Shown here one piece after another: positions 22,168 through 34,717 of a DNA stretch of 64,000 nucleotides (position 1 is the first letter of the stretch; each line of letters starts with the position of its first letter). This stretch comes from Pyrrhosoma nymphula (Eukaryota > Arthropoda > Insecta > Odonata > Coenagrionidae), in NCBI GenBank assembly GCA_963573305.1, contig OY754338.1, forward strand, positions 45,597,531 to 45,661,530. Direction: 5' to 3'. The notes under the pieces are model-generated. The model ran no database searches and had not been told where the DNA came from. It saw only the letters and a list, made by a program, of their open reading frames with translations. Both the position numbers and the translations under genes were made by a program.

Positions 22168-24801
22168 TCTGTTAACAATATAAACATCTCGCTTGTTAAT
22201 GCGCAATCACTAATAGCCCATTTTGTTGAATTCAAATTATATTATGTTCATAGAGATGTTCATTTAATTGGTATTACTGAAACCTAGATGAAATCATCTA
22301 TTTCTAGTGATTTTGTAGCACTTCCCAACTATCATCTATTTCGAAATGACCGTGAAGAAAAGAGAGGGGGAGGGGTGGGCATTTATGTCCACGATTCCCT
22401 CGAAGCTAAACTGATTGGGTCGTCCCCTAGTATATATTCTAACCGACCAGAATATTTATGCTTAGAGTTACGTCGATCGTTTGCAAGTCCAAAATCTCAA
22501 AATTTGCAAGACTTTGAAAGCTTTCTTGGGCATCATATGTCTATGTATGAAAATGTAGTTGTGATAGGAGATTTTAACATTAACCTGCTTAAAACCTCTT
22601 CAGAAAAAGATAAGCTGTTGGAAATACTAAATGGATTTAACCTTACCATTGTAGAAACCGGACCAACTTGCCATACGCACAATTCCCACTCTGTTTTAGA
22701 CTTATTTTGTGTTGATAATCCTAAGAAGGTAGTTAACATTGAACTATTTGACGAACCTAACATGTCTTGTCATGACCAAATTACCCTTGTATATGAATTC
22801 AAAGCCCCAGATCCGATAGTAAAATACATAACCTTTAGGGACTTTAGCTGTTTTGACCACACCAAGTTCCTTTCTGACCTAAATAATAGAGACTGGAATG
22901 CAATAGCCAATGCACTCTCACCGGATGATAAAATAGAAATATTCAACTCAAATATTATAGATTCTTTTGACCTAAATGCCCCCATTCGCTCCATTCGCAA
23001 GAACCCACCCACCAACCCCGTGGATTACGCCCGAAATAAAGTCGGCTATCAAGAGGAGGAATAATGCTCGAGCATTGTATAGAAGGTATGGTGACCCTAA
23101 AGTGTTTTCCTCATATAAGGCAATGAGAAAGATCACGAAGAAAAAGATACGTGAAGCAAAAAATAATTACTATCAGACGCTATTTTCAAGAAGTCATACT
23201 TCAAAAAACACATGGAAAAACCTACGAAATATAGGAATAATTAAAAAAAACCCAATGATGAGAAATTGAACATTCACCCAGATATTCTAAACAATTACTT
23301 TTCCACTAGCAGAAATACAATTGTTCCTCCAACACTCATTAGCAATGAGACAGTTAATCTTGATAGTCAATTCTTTTTTTCACACGTGAAGCCTATAGAA
23401 ATTACTTATGCATGTAAAAACATTATCTCAAATGCTAAGGCCTATGTTGAAATCCCTATTGATTTTATAAAAAAATCATTATCAATGATATTACCCGTGC
23501 TTTTAAATATCTTTGACTCCTCCTTACAACTAGGCATATACCCAACTATTTGGAAAAGAACCTTGCTAAGGCCAATTCCTAAATGATCTTATCCTTCCAA
23601 TCCGAGTGATTATAGACCAATAGGATTACTATGTTTCACCGCAAAAATACTCGAGCGAATAGCTTTCGACCAAATTAACACATACATTACCGAACGAGAT
23701 CTGCTCGACCCAAGACAATCAGGTTTTAGGAAGGGACATAGTATTCAAACCATACTGCTTCGCCTAACTGAAGACATCAGACAAGCAATGGATAATAGAC
23801 AACTTACTGTGCTTGTTCTGTTTGATTTTTCACAAGCATTCGACTCCGTGAACCACGCTCTTCTATTACAGAAGTTAAAAGGGTATAATTTTTCGGACAG
23901 TGTAATCAAATGGTTCCGATCATTTACCGGGCGAATGCAAGCAGTAATAGGAAAGACCGGAGATACATCTAACTGGCTAAACGTGGACACTGGAATGGTG
24001 CAAGGATCTGTGCTCAGTCCATTACTATTCTCTTTGTTCATTAACGACCTACCGAGATGCGTAATTCACTCCCAATATTTTCTATATGCAGACGACTTCC
24101 AAATTTACCAAAATTTAACTCTAGAAAGCCTAACATAGACTATTGCTAGCTTAAATGCTGATATTGTCCATATTAACGCATGGGCTGAGACCAATGGCCT
24201 AAAATTAAATGAAAATAAAACTAAGGCTATTATTATCGGCAGTAGGAACCTTAAATCTAGGATAAATTTTCACCACATCCCAGCAATCAGAGTCAAAAAT
24301 AAAGCTGTCCCCTATGAAGAACACGTAGAAAATATAGGGGTAATAATGGACAGGAACTTAAATTGGAATGCACACTACCTAAATATTAGGAGTAAAAGCT
24401 ATAAAACTCTTCACCAATTGTACAAATCCAAAAACCAGTTGCCTACAAACTTACGAAAAACAATCGTAAATGCGATTATTTTCCCATATTTTGATTACTG
24501 TTGCGGTGTACTAAGCAATATTAACGAAGAAACAAATAATAAGCTCCAGATTACTATGAATGCTACTGTGAGATTTGTATGTGATCTGAAACGGTGGGAT
24601 CATTTGACTGATTCATACAAGAGACTAAAATGGCTTAAAGTTAGAGAAAGACGACTTTATTTATCTATTCTCTCCGCCTTCAAAATCTTCAAGTCAACCT
24701 GTCCTCCATACCTGTTCAACTCTTTTATTCAAAAAAAACATCCTAAACCGGTAAACAAGATCCCATCATTTAGACCTACAGATCCCACAGCACAAAACTG
24801 A
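22168..24801 (+). pseudogene. LINE ORF2, endonuclease plus reverse transcriptase, broken
   Basis: The APE-type endonuclease is recognised by ISLVNAQSL, GITET, GGGVGIYV, VVIGDFNINLL and a His near CHDQITLVYE. The reverse transcriptase shows DYRPIGLL, SGFRKGHSIQT, FDFSQAFDSVNH, GMVQGSVLSPLLF and the catalytic FLYADDFQIY, followed by NENKTKAIIIG and a C-terminal helical region ending near 24801. Lesions: TAG at 22285-22287 where Trp is expected, a frame change near 23000 that reverts near 23250, TGA at 23584-23586 and TAG at 24136-24138. The catalytic residues themselves survive. ORF2 would nick target DNA and copy the element's RNA at the nick. Confidence 0.85.
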
Positions 24802-25178
24802 AATACACCATAAATCTTACATCACCACTGTAGCAAGAAATTGGAATACTCTCCCAACAGATATAAAAACATGTAATTCTGTACCCTGCTTCAAAAGGAA
24901 ATTATTTCAATCCATAATCACAAAAAGATTTTGAGGGAGAAAGTGAAAATAGAAATGATTGTTGTAACACTGTGATCAATTTTAATTTTTTTGTGAAAAC
25001 CCTTTCTTGTATTTTTTGTGTGTAAATTTATTATTATTATGTAAATTTTGTGTAAACACTGTCTTATAAGCATTATTATATTTTTTAATTATGTTTTGTG
25101 TATATGATAATAATGTACTAAGGTGTCTGAAAGACCGATAAGGGTCTACGACAATACGTTTTATTTATTATTTATTAT

Positions 25179-26329
25179 CTATGATAAAAATATTTCCAAA
25201 ATCACTTATAAAATATATTTCCGCAAATGTATTTGGAATACATTACCAGGAAAGTATAATATATATCCCTCCTTCCCTCTAGAGGGGAAGAAGGGATATG
25301 TGGGTGGGGGAAGATGGGACATTCATGTCTCATTCCACCCTGGTGAGATAAAAAATGCTTACCTTTCTTAACGATGCAACGCTACACAACACCCTTAATT
25401 TTAAAAACTTACACTCTTCACTTTGCGTCTTTTCTTTAGAGTATTTCTCAAAATCCCCGCCAATCATAATAAACCAATCTTCGAATCGATGACTACTGAT
25501 GGCGATGACTGAAGCGCAAACAGAAGGAATGCGATATTAATTAAATGTTATGAAATGTGATGCATTTAAGTTTCTGAGAATCTCACGCACAAACCGAATT
25601 TCCTCGGTACGTTTAAAGCGTCCTGCTAAAGTTTGGCCATTTCAAATTCGTTACCTTTTCACTTTCCTTTTATTTTATTGAGTGTTAGATAAGCGACAGT
25701 TGCGTTGCAGCTGATAAACGTTTAAAAGGATAGTGATAGACGTTTCATGCTAGCAAGCACGTTATTTAAAAATTACCTATATATTTGCAAAAAGTATTAA
25801 CAAAAATTTTGTGCACTTATATATTTTATTGGTTAACTCAGAGGAGAAAAGAAAATGACACTATATACAGAATTAATCATCCTAGTGGCATGATATCGCA
25901 TTCGATACACAATATGATGCAATATAGAGCAACGTATGATATATATTGTGTTTGCATCGATACCGAAATGTGAATAATGTAAAGCTCTTGCACCGCCCTC
26001 TGTACTCCTAAATCTTCACCATCCACACTCCCCAGTCTCAGGACATCCTATATTTCCCAACCATAACACGACCAGTCCAACTTCATCATCTGTGTGTGCC
26101 TCAAGGCGATCAATTCAACCCTCCCACTGTGTCGTATGAGTTAGCCCTCATTAACTCCCTCGCGCGGCCCCGAATAATATCTCAGAAGAGGCTCAGTCGA
26201 GAAGTGACCCTCAGGCCCAACTAGGACCACCTATCCATAATAATACGAAAGACTTTGTACCTTTTTGTAGTTTGTTTATTATGATCCTCAAAGGGAAGTA
26301 TTTTTCCTGAAGAATATAGCAGAAATATA
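25179..26329. other. intergenic DNA, nothing recognised
   Basis: The start continues the host repeat of the LINE (ATACATT-rich). A short palindromic stretch, CCTTCCCTCTAGAGGGGAAG, lies near 25270. A pyrimidine-rich patch at 25985-26220 has no coding sense. Confidence 0.4.
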
Positions 26330-26900
26330 TGGATTAATAACACCTCTTCATAAAACAAAGTAATGGCTTTTTTGGGAAAATGCTCGGTAAGAACAAAAAT
26401 TGCCATTAATGGCAAAATCCTAAATCAAGTGTCCAGTATGAATTATCTTGGATATAAAATATCCACTGAAACACCACATGATGTTGAAAATAAACGTAAT
26501 AAATTAAAATTCATCTGTGGAACCATTGAAACCTAAAAATGAAACAAAAAATAATTTAAATTAACTTTTTACGAAACAATGGTAGCTGGTATAAATACCT
26601 ACGGTAGCGAGATGTGGGTTCTCTCAAGGAGAGACAGAAAGCAAATCAAATCGCCTCAAATTAAATTCCAAAGAACGGTAGACGTTTGCCATGTCAAAGA
26701 TAGAATACGAGACGAAATCATAAGAGCAATTTAAAAAAAATTTATTAAAAGAAAAAAATTACAATACAAAGCCAAAGTGTGCAACCATTGAGGAAGAATA
26801 TAGCAGAATCGCCTCCACAAAATCTCCTTAGAATATGGTTCTAGTGGTCACCGCTATGGTGGTCAACTAAGGCTAAAATATTTTAAGGAACATGTTATGC
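26330..26900 (+). pseudogene. LINE reverse transcriptase C-terminal fragment
   Basis: The plus strand encodes, with stops and frameshifts, VRTKIAINGKILNQVSSMNY plus LGYKIS, then KLKFICGTIE, then TYGSEMWVLSRRDRKQI and VKDRIRDEIIRAI. This is the segment after the palm of a non-LTR reverse transcriptase, a type frequent in arthropods and distinct from the Jockey-like and RTE-like copies here. Upstream domains and the 3' tail are not visible. Confidence 0.7.
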
Positions 26901-28263
26901 AGTCTAGTCCAAAAAGCGAAGAAAAAGGATTACGAAGAATTTGCATCCGAATGAGCGAAATCAAAAATGAACTTTGGACATTGGACTTATTTGGTACGCT
27001 AACGTATACAGTTTTACACTAGCGGGAATCAGGTTTTAATCACGACGGTGAAGGAGATTTTTCAGTGATATCCCTTGTATAAAATTGAGTGCTTGAGAAT
27101 TATCATTTGGAGGATATTCGAGTAATTATTTTCTTAATATTCGAGAATTTCAAGTCTCAAAAACATTTCTCGAGATTTTGAGATATTCTGTAGAAAATGA
27201 ATCTTCCACTAAGCAGGCCTTCTTAACTTTGTATAACTTCCCAATCTGTGAGCTAATTTGACGTGAATGTTATACTGGTACATTATCCTAGAAAAGTTTT
27301 GTGGAGTGTATCGTTGAGGGAGGCGACCTCCCCAGCTTACAGGAGAAAAGTTATTACTAAGAAAATTACTTTCGAAATTAGTGGGTAAAGTTGATACCTT
27401 ACGTGGAGAAACAGTATTGAAAAGAATTTTTGTATATTTTATTGAGACAAAAAATTAATTCTCGATTTCTCGAGGAGTAAAATTGCGCCAAACGTGTTAT
27501 CTCGAACCTTGTGAGTAATGAAAAGGGCGAGAAATTTCAATTCCTACCTGAATGCCATGAGGAAATAAATTCACGGGACAAGTCAGTAACTTTTGTCATC
27601 CATCGATAAAAGTTAATGTTCTAGTCTGCGGCATTTATCACAGTTGGCGAGTATGTAAGTCTCATTTTTCCCGTCATCCGACAATTTTGGTGATATCGTC
27701 TTTTAAACAAGTTTATTTTTCATAAAACCACTTACCCAGACCCTTGAATTGTCAACTGTCGATAAGAATAACTGATGGCAATAATGTGTGCATTAAGTGC
27801 TCAAAGATCTTTTGCTCTAGTGGCGTTATTTTTCACTCAAAATCGCAAATTTGTGATAGTCACTTTCTTACGATAGGCGCATTCAATCAGAACGAGAAAA
27901 TTTAATATGTCATTGCTCACAGCGCAAAAAAATTGTAAATTTGTGAGGTGAGCTATAATCTATTCGCGTATTCTATATTCATGGACTCGCCAATGTCGAT
28001 TAAGGCCGTAAGGGAGACAGTTGACGTTTGTCGACGGGCGGCAAATGTTACAGGCTGACCCTCAAGGTACAAGGTACCTACTTCGATTGCCGGATGGGGC
28101 TTTCAAATGAAAACACGATTCGTTATCAGTGGGCCGGTGCCGACGCCAGGTTTCTCTCCACCCATACCATCCATCCTAAATGCGGTGCCAATGACCTAAT
28201 TTGTTGGTATCCCCCCTCCCCCCCCAAATGACCAGCCAACCAACATGAATGACAAAACCCAGT
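26901..28263. other. AT-rich intergenic DNA, nothing recognised
   Basis: No element ends or coding motifs were seen. The frame at 28028-28231 is unremarkable. Confidence 0.4.
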
Positions 28264-28547
28264 CAGAGCCGTCCCTGGGGATTTAGAGGCCCTGTGAAAC
28301 GAAAGTCTCTTAACTTTGTATTCCCTTATTGATATAGTAGCATCTTTTAACCATATTTCATGGAAATAATGAAATTAACCGACAAACTGCCTAATGATTT
28401 CAAGAAATTTACATGTGTACTAATTAGCAGGTAATTTCGGGTAATAGGCGGGTTTCCCCGTGCCGTCTGGAAGAGGCAAGCCCGGGTCCCCATGGGCGCG
28501 GGGCCCAGTGCATTGGCACCTGTCGAACTACCATAGGGACGGCACTG
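28264..28547 (+). mobile_element. hAT-type MITE, family A, copy 1
   Basis: Ends CAGAGCCGTCCCT and AGGGACGGCACTG form 13-bp inverted repeats with one mismatch. The flanking 8-mers AACCCAGT (28256-28263) and CACCCAGT (28548-28555) match at seven of eight positions, an aged hAT-type duplication. The interior has no transposase. Confidence 0.75.
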
Positions 28548-28694
28548 CACCCAGTTAACACAGAGTGTTGCAACAAAGAAAATTATCCTGCTGGTTGCAG
28601 CGGTTGCCACATATTACACGTCTATTGGTTTCAGTTGGATATTTCCACTGATTCATATTCAACTCTACTGCTCTCAAATGAACTCTACTAGAAC

Positions 28695-28850
28695 CAGTGG
28701 CAGATCAAGGGGGAGCCCCTCCCTCCCCCCCCCCCCCGCTATTCCTGGTAAAATAGGAAAAATGGTGGTCGTAAGGTGTTCCATACCCCCCAGACCCACG
28801 GAAAGTAGCAATCTGCCCCCACTCAAAACAACGACCTTAATCTGCCGCTG
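28695..28850 (+). mobile_element. hAT-type MITE, family B
   Basis: Ends CAGTGGCAGATCAAGG and CCTTAATCTGCCGCTG are inverted repeats of the widespread hAT form CAGTGGCGGATC. Flanking 8-mers ACTAGAAC (28687-28694) and ACTGGAAC (28851-28858) differ at one position. A run of about 14 C lies inside. Confidence 0.8.
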
Positions 28851-28938
28851 ACTGGAACGCATCTGCTATCTTCTGTTTTGGGTACTTAAACCTTCCGACT
28901 TTTACTGTTTTCCCTCTAAGATGTGTATTTGCTGCAAT

Positions 28939-29218
28939 AAGTACCGTCCCTAGGGCATTGCGACAGGTGCCGCTGCACTGGACCCCGCCCGGACTTGCAT
29001 CTTTCAGACGGCGTGGGGCAATCCGCCTATTGCCCGAAATTACCTACTTATTTACACACATGTAAATTTCGTAAAACTATTTGCCAGTTTGTCGGTAAAT
29101 TTTCTTCTTCCCATGAAATATGTTTGAAAGATGATACTATATCAATGAGGGAATGCAAAGTTATGGGGGGCCCCGCTTTCGTTTGCACAGGGCCCCTCAA
29201 TCCCCAGAGACGGCCCTT
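28939..29218 (-). mobile_element. hAT-type MITE, family A, copy 2 (inverted)
   Basis: Reverse-complement copy of 28264-28547, matching along its length, including ACATGTAAATTTC-type and GGGGCCC-rich blocks. GCTGCAAT flanks it at 28931-28938 and 29219-29226, a perfect 8-bp duplication. Confidence 0.85.
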
Positions 29219-29349
29219 GCTGCAATTCTGCATAGGACTGTAGTCCACTTGGCCAACAATGTCAACTATCGAGAAAAATGAGGTTTATATACTCACTCGT
29301 CAACTATGATAAATTCACAAAGAATGGGGAAGCCAGTTGCTCTAAGCCT

Positions 29350-29830
29350 TCACACCAACAAAATCACATTTGCATCATATTGAATTGACTTTGGATAGAG
29401 TTCTCTTTGGATCCAAAAAGCACTTACAGCTCTTGGTCTGTATTGAGGTTTACATCCTCCCTGGCTCAATGATGCTTCCCCCCCTTCAATATACAATTTT
29501 TTTGCTCCCCCCCCCCAAATTTCCTGAAATCCTGGGTTTTCCTCCTCCCATAAAGTATATTTATGATGCACCTTGCATAATATGTGGGAATCACTGTGGT
29601 CTTGTGTGCCTACCACCTTCATGAGTATTAACCCCTGGAGACCTATGGCCTTACCAAAGGCCAGGGTGTCCACAGATGGTAAATCCATGATATTCCCGGG
29701 TTTCAGAAAGGGATTATGTAGGTACCGATCCCAAGCCCTAGCAATTGCTAGGCATTTGCACAATTGATGGGATGTAGTTTCCTCATTCCCGTTGCACGAT
29801 TTGCATCTCAGTGTATTTTCAACTCCAAAG
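29350..29830 (-). pseudogene. possible LINE ORF2 C-terminal CCHC fragment
   Basis: On the minus strand NTLRCKSCNGNEETTSHQLC plus KC has the spacing C-x2-C-x8-H-x4-C found at the C-terminus of several LINE ORF2 proteins, followed by a plausible LAIARAWDRYL. The frame stays open for 137 codons, but its later part is low-complexity and crosses poly-G runs, so only the first 60 residues look like protein. It could instead be chance. Confidence 0.35.
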
Positions 29831-31009
29831 CAGGTTTTGGCAGTGGCTGCTTAGCAGTGTTATAATTTCTCTCAATTTGCTTATATCTAATGATAAGAAA
29901 CATAACTAGAATTTGATCCATCCATGAACCAACATGGTTACCACAAGAGCTATTGGCATTAGCATTATAAATGCAACAAAGTTAGTTCTTTTTTATTCAT
30001 TTTCCATACTGACTAAATATGAGGATGTTGGGCAGCTCTAACGCCAACTACATCTTTCTTACTTCAGGGAGAATTAGAGAACATAGGCATCAGGGAGGAG
30101 GAGGAGGTCAAGGAGTGATCCATATGCATCAAACAAAAAGTAAGTACAGTTGCAATCAACAACATTATTAGTACATACCCTTGCCATCAAATCTATGACT
30201 ATCCTTGTAGCCTCTCATGTGGTAAAAAGGGTCACAGATAGTATTATGTGCAGAGAACTCATTTACATGTCACTTTGGCTGGTATTCATAGACGGGATAA
30301 ATAATCAATGATTGGCGAATCTATGAATATTCGTTAATTATGTATTGATTATTTTGATCAAGTAAGCATTTCCAGTAAACAATCTCCGATTCATGAAGCA
30401 TTGATTCATGAATCTTTAATTACTTAGGTTAATCCATAATTAGTGGAATACTAATTGAATGTTTGATCATTTTAGGGTGGTAAGAAATTGAAGCAATACA
30501 TCTTATGGGTATCAATATATTTTTATTTAAGTCGAGAATATACTTTTGTTAATTGTCAATCGAAAAATGATATCAACAACTCATGAGCAATGTAGTTTCA
30601 ATAAAAATTAATAAACTGGGATTTCATTATCATGATTTCATATGATTTTTCAACATTAATGAAGGCAATACAAGGGAAAATCAACAAACAGTCATCTTGT
30701 AATTTGGCAAGTACATACTGATTATGTGGTTTTTATTTTATATACATTTACACATATAGTTTCAAAATGGACCTCCAAAGGAGAATTGCGGGCAAACATT
30801 TTACTTCTAAGGACTGGGAAATAATAAATTTTTTTTAGGAATTTTATCCACATCTTGGAAAATAAGACTGACAGTCCCAGTTCAAAGGGAAAAAATGAGG
30901 TATTGGAAAAATAACCAGGCAATTCAACGAATCTCACAGAATATCTGAGGTGGTAAGTATATATTTCCTTGTTATTCCATATAAAATGCTAAAATTGCAT
31001 CCAAAAGTC
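29831..31009. other. AT-rich intergenic DNA
   Basis: Reiterated GATTCATGAA-like motifs at 30270-30470 suggest a degraded repeat. No gene recognised; the splice-like borders around 30067-30138 are discussed among rejected items. Confidence 0.4.
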
Positions 31010-33100
31010 CTCATTACCGCAATCATATCCTGAGTTGCTCTCCCCTTCCTGAACCCAAATTGGTCATCGCCTCAATAGTAATTTGCTCTGCTCTCCAACC
31101 TACAATTTAGTATTCTAAGCAAAACTTTTTCCATTTGTGAAATTAAACTAATTGTTTTATACTCCTCGCATTCTGACACTTTCTTCTTCTTTGGGATATG
31201 TATTAATCCCAGTCAAGGCGAATGATTTTTCCACTGTGGAATATCGCACTTGGTATTAATAGTGTTTTCACAAAATCCTCTGGCCATACTCCTTCCTTGT
31301 TGATCCAACGAATAAGTTCAAAAAAGGATTGTCTCCTCTTACTACCTAGATTCTTCAGTAGCTCTGAAGGTAGGTCATCGAGTACCATGGCTTTTATACC
31401 CTTCATCTCCCTTAATTCCCTCTCTATTTCGCTGTCAAGTAACTCTGGTCCGAGATTATCCTTATCTATTTACTCATCCTCTATATGTATTTAGGTTCAA
31501 AGGTCTATTCTTACTGTCATATAGCATATAGCTCACTTTGACGTATTAAGCACCCACTTCCCCCTCTTCCTGCAGCTTTTCCATTTCCTCCCATTGTCCC
31601 TTCCACCAGTTTTCTTTTGCCTGATTGGTCACTCGCCAGAGTTAATTATTTTATTTCTTGTACTTTCTCTTACCTAGGTCGGTGTTGGCATTTTTCCACA
31701 TCCTTCTCTCCTCCACTTTTTTAATCATCTCTTCCATAACCCACTGCTTCTTAACCCTCTTCTTTTCCACCATTCCTATTGTTTTCTCTATTGCTCCTAC
31801 TATGCCTGTTTTTATAATCTCCCATTTTCTCTCTATTGTTCCCATTCGCTTTAGTTCACTTATGTTCTTTTCCACCAGCTCTTGTTATACCCTCTTTTTC
31901 AGCCCTTTCAACAATTCAAAGTTCAACTTCTTTATCGTCCTACCTTTACAAAGCCGTATGAATCTAATTTCACACTTTATCATCACCAAGTTATGATCTG
32001 AGTCTGCAGCTGCCCCTGGATAGCTACGTGAGTTTTTACACTGTCCCTAAATCTCTGCCTCACCATTATGCAATCAATTTGGTATTTCCCAGTATCACCC
32101 GGCAGTTTCCATGTGTACCTACACCTGGGGTGATGCTTAGACCAAGTGTTTGTCACTAATAATTTATTTCTTCTACAAAATTCAACTGCCTTCTCACCAC
32201 GATCATTTCTTGTCCCTAGCCCAAACCCTCCCACTTCTAATCTGTCCCTCCCTTACCCCACCATTGCATTCTAGTCACCCTTCACAATCAGGTTTTTCTT
32301 TCCTGGAACTTCTAAAATTGATTCTTCTAGCTGCTCGTACACCTCCTCCACCTCTTCATCCCTATGGTTGCTCGTAGGCATGTATACCTGAACCAGTACG
32401 AAATTCGTCCGGCGTGCTTTTATTTCTACCACTAGTATCTTGTCGCTAACCTGTTCAATGTTTACTACCCTCAGCCCCAATTTTGTGTTCAGTACCATAC
32501 CTTCCCCACGTTGACTCTCATCTCTCTCAGTATAGATTACCCTGAAACTATCACTCCAATTGTCCCCGCTATCCTTCCATCTCACCTCGCACAGCTTGAA
32601 AGCATCTATTTTCTCTTTCCCCATTTCCTGTTTAATTTTTTCCAGCTTCTGGCCCTTAGGTTCCAAGTTCCTATTTTTACCACTGTTTTCCTCCTCCTTT
32701 TTATCTTTTTCTTCTTCTTCCCCTCTTATTCCTCTGATGATGATGTTGTGTTTCGTGTGATGATGTGTGATGGTTTCTTGTGATGATGACTGTGGAGGCA
32801 TTGCCTCCTCACTGCCAGGCACGACACCGGCCCTCGTGGGCGGCTTCCCGTAATTGCCAGGATTCAATTCTCTGTTAATAACTTTCATATTCTGATTAAT
32901 TGATTGTTAAGAGGGACTCCCATTCCACTTCTCAATAGTATTTTTAATGTGAAACCATCACAGAACTACCTTTTGTCTGGTTCCTACTGTTTGACCTATC
33001 TAGCATGTGTGGCCGTACCAGGAGCAATAGTAATTGCTCCTGCCAGTCCAGCGCTAGCGGTCATTGGAATGCCACGTCAAGAATGTAGTTCAAGAGAAGA
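31010..33100 (-). mobile_element. RTE-like LINE, copy A, 3' half missing
   Basis: Same family and orientation as 41819-45135. From its 5' end (about 33100) it has the shared 5' UTR, an endonuclease frame at 32271-32888 with LCEVRWKDS, VLVQVYMPTS and LIVKGD, more endonuclease at 31983-32234 (LVTNTWSKHHPRCRYTWKLP), and early reverse transcriptase at 31203-31406 (DDLPSELLKNLGS). Homology stops near 31010, in the region corresponding to GFRKGRA, before the FADD active site. Loss of the 3' end is not explained by normal 5' truncation during reverse transcription, so a later deletion or rearrangement is likely. Several stops and internal deletions relative to copy B. Confidence 0.8.
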
Positions 33101-33789
33101 CAAACATTATTAATGGAATAATCTGATGAAGATGGAGGAAAGAGGCAATTCCACTAATAATGCTCGAGACAGCACCTCCTCAATCTTTTCTGTGGAAGAT
33201 GCTGCTTTCAGCCCATCAGCCAATCAGGCGAAAGTTTCATTGGTGCTTTAGCAGAGCTAAAAGTGGATTCCTCAAAAAGCATGAGTATTGTCACATCATC
33301 CCCAGTGCTCAAAATTCCCATAAAGTGACACAATCAAAAACCAATCACTGAACCACACCAACTACACAAAAGGGTTGGTGACAGCTTTGGCATTGATTTG
33401 TCATTCACCAAATTAAGATATGAGTGCCTATTGCAAATAGACGTTGAGGGGTCCCAGAGACTGATAGCCCATGATGTAAGTTTATTTGATGTAAACATGA
33501 AAAATGAATAGTAAAAAGGTATAAGAGAGTTGGAACTTTACAAAATTAAAAAACAGTAGTTAGAAGTCGTATTGAAGGCTGCAATGCCCAAATTGGAGAA
33601 TGTGGAAGATACAATTCAGCTAGACTTCAATTAAGGAAATGATAGTCTTCTTACAAATAGACATTCTCATAAACTTTGTTGGTACATTTTATAATAAATA
33701 TAAGTTACTTAAAAGCCGAATGTCTATATTAACACTTATTTTCTAGAAAACAACTCAATATTAGTATGTTTCCAGAATTACCAATAATT
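33101..33789. other. AT-rich spacer, nothing recognised
   Basis: Lies between the RTE-like copy A and the Harbinger remnant. No motifs or repeat ends seen. Confidence 0.4.
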
Positions 33790-34110
33790 GAAACAGCATA
33801 GTTTAGGATTAAGAATTCTTACGAACCAAAAAAGAGGCTCACTAATTCCCTGCATGCAGCCAAACCATCACCCAGATTGTCATAAGGGTGGTCAGCTTGT
33901 ACATTCTCTTCATCATCCTCCATTTCATCATCTACCAATAAATCATTTACAATTAATGAAATACAAAACAATCAGCACAAGCCACAATTATTGCAGCTTA
34001 TATGTCCAATTTACAGGAGAGGCCCTTTCTTAAGCAAGGAAATTTCTTCCAGACACCAAATGTTCTTTCCACTATATTTCAGCCCTGTATTTGCACTGTG
34101 TTACACCTAT
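33790..34110 (-). pseudogene. PIF/Harbinger (HARBI1-like) transposase remnant
   Basis: The minus strand encodes NIVERTFGVWKKFPCL, then KGLSCKLD, then AAIIVACA. The VERTFGxxKxRFPCL motif near the C-terminus of DDE_Tnp_4 (Harbinger) transposases is distinctive. Stops separate the pieces. The catalytic DDE residues lie upstream in such proteins and were not found on the minus strand above 34110, so only the C-terminal part survives. Confidence 0.7.
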
Positions 34111-34717
34111 AAAGCAGGAATGCTTGAATGAATTGAGGAAGAGTATTGAACAATGTTGGTACATATTTAAAATAATGACTGCAGTTTAAATTAAGTGACT
34201 CTTGTAAGAGGCATTTCAAAGGAAACTGTGGAAATATGTATGAGAACTATGGGATCTATGATAATGCTCCATTTAAATTAAAATAGCTGGAAAAATTAGA
34301 TGTAATTGGAGGTGTTAATGAGTAAAAAAATACTTTACCTTTAAGCCAAGGAAGGAGGAAGTCTGTTGGCTTGAGTACAGAATGCATTATTATATATGAG
34401 GTTAGACAAAATTCTGTCAAACAGATAGTGATCTCCAAATATGTACAAAGATGTCTGAAGATTTCTTCAAGAGTATATTATTTTCATCTTTCCAACTGCT
34501 TGAGTCCATATTTTTCCAAAAATATCAAGATTTGCGTGTCATAGCTGTGGTGAGTAACCAATGTAGCCAAATGCAAGGTATTTGAAGCATGTTTACCATC
34601 TTTCTCACAGTGTCTGAGGGTTTCGAAAAGGTGGGTAGTTAAGTTGAAAAGGGAAAATAAAGCCTTCAAAATAAATGAAGACTGTAACATAGCGTCCATC
34701 CAGTAAAGTAGTTCTAA
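34111..34717. other. AT-rich spacer, nothing recognised
   Basis: Short minus-strand frames at 34256-34438 and 34484-34699 show no recognisable motif. Confidence 0.35.

Larger units (their letters stand above)
21073..25178 (+). mobile_element. near full-length LINE, Jockey/CR1 group
   Basis: A 4.1-kb non-LTR retrotransposon. CTATGATAA occurs directly before it (21064-21072) and directly after it (25179-25187), a perfect 9-bp target-site duplication that fixes both ends. It has an ORF1 with a PHD-like finger and coiled coil, an ORF2 with endonuclease and reverse transcriptase, a 3' UTR of about 370 bp and a T/A-rich tail (TTTATTATTTATTAT). Both ORFs carry stops and frameshifts, so it cannot move on its own. 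Confidence 0.85.

Noticed and set aside
30067..30138. Exon-like segment between CTTACTTCAG and GTAAGTAC
   Set aside because: The borders look like good splice sites and one frame is open, but the peptide (Gly/Gln/His-rich) has no recognisable family and no partner exon was seen.
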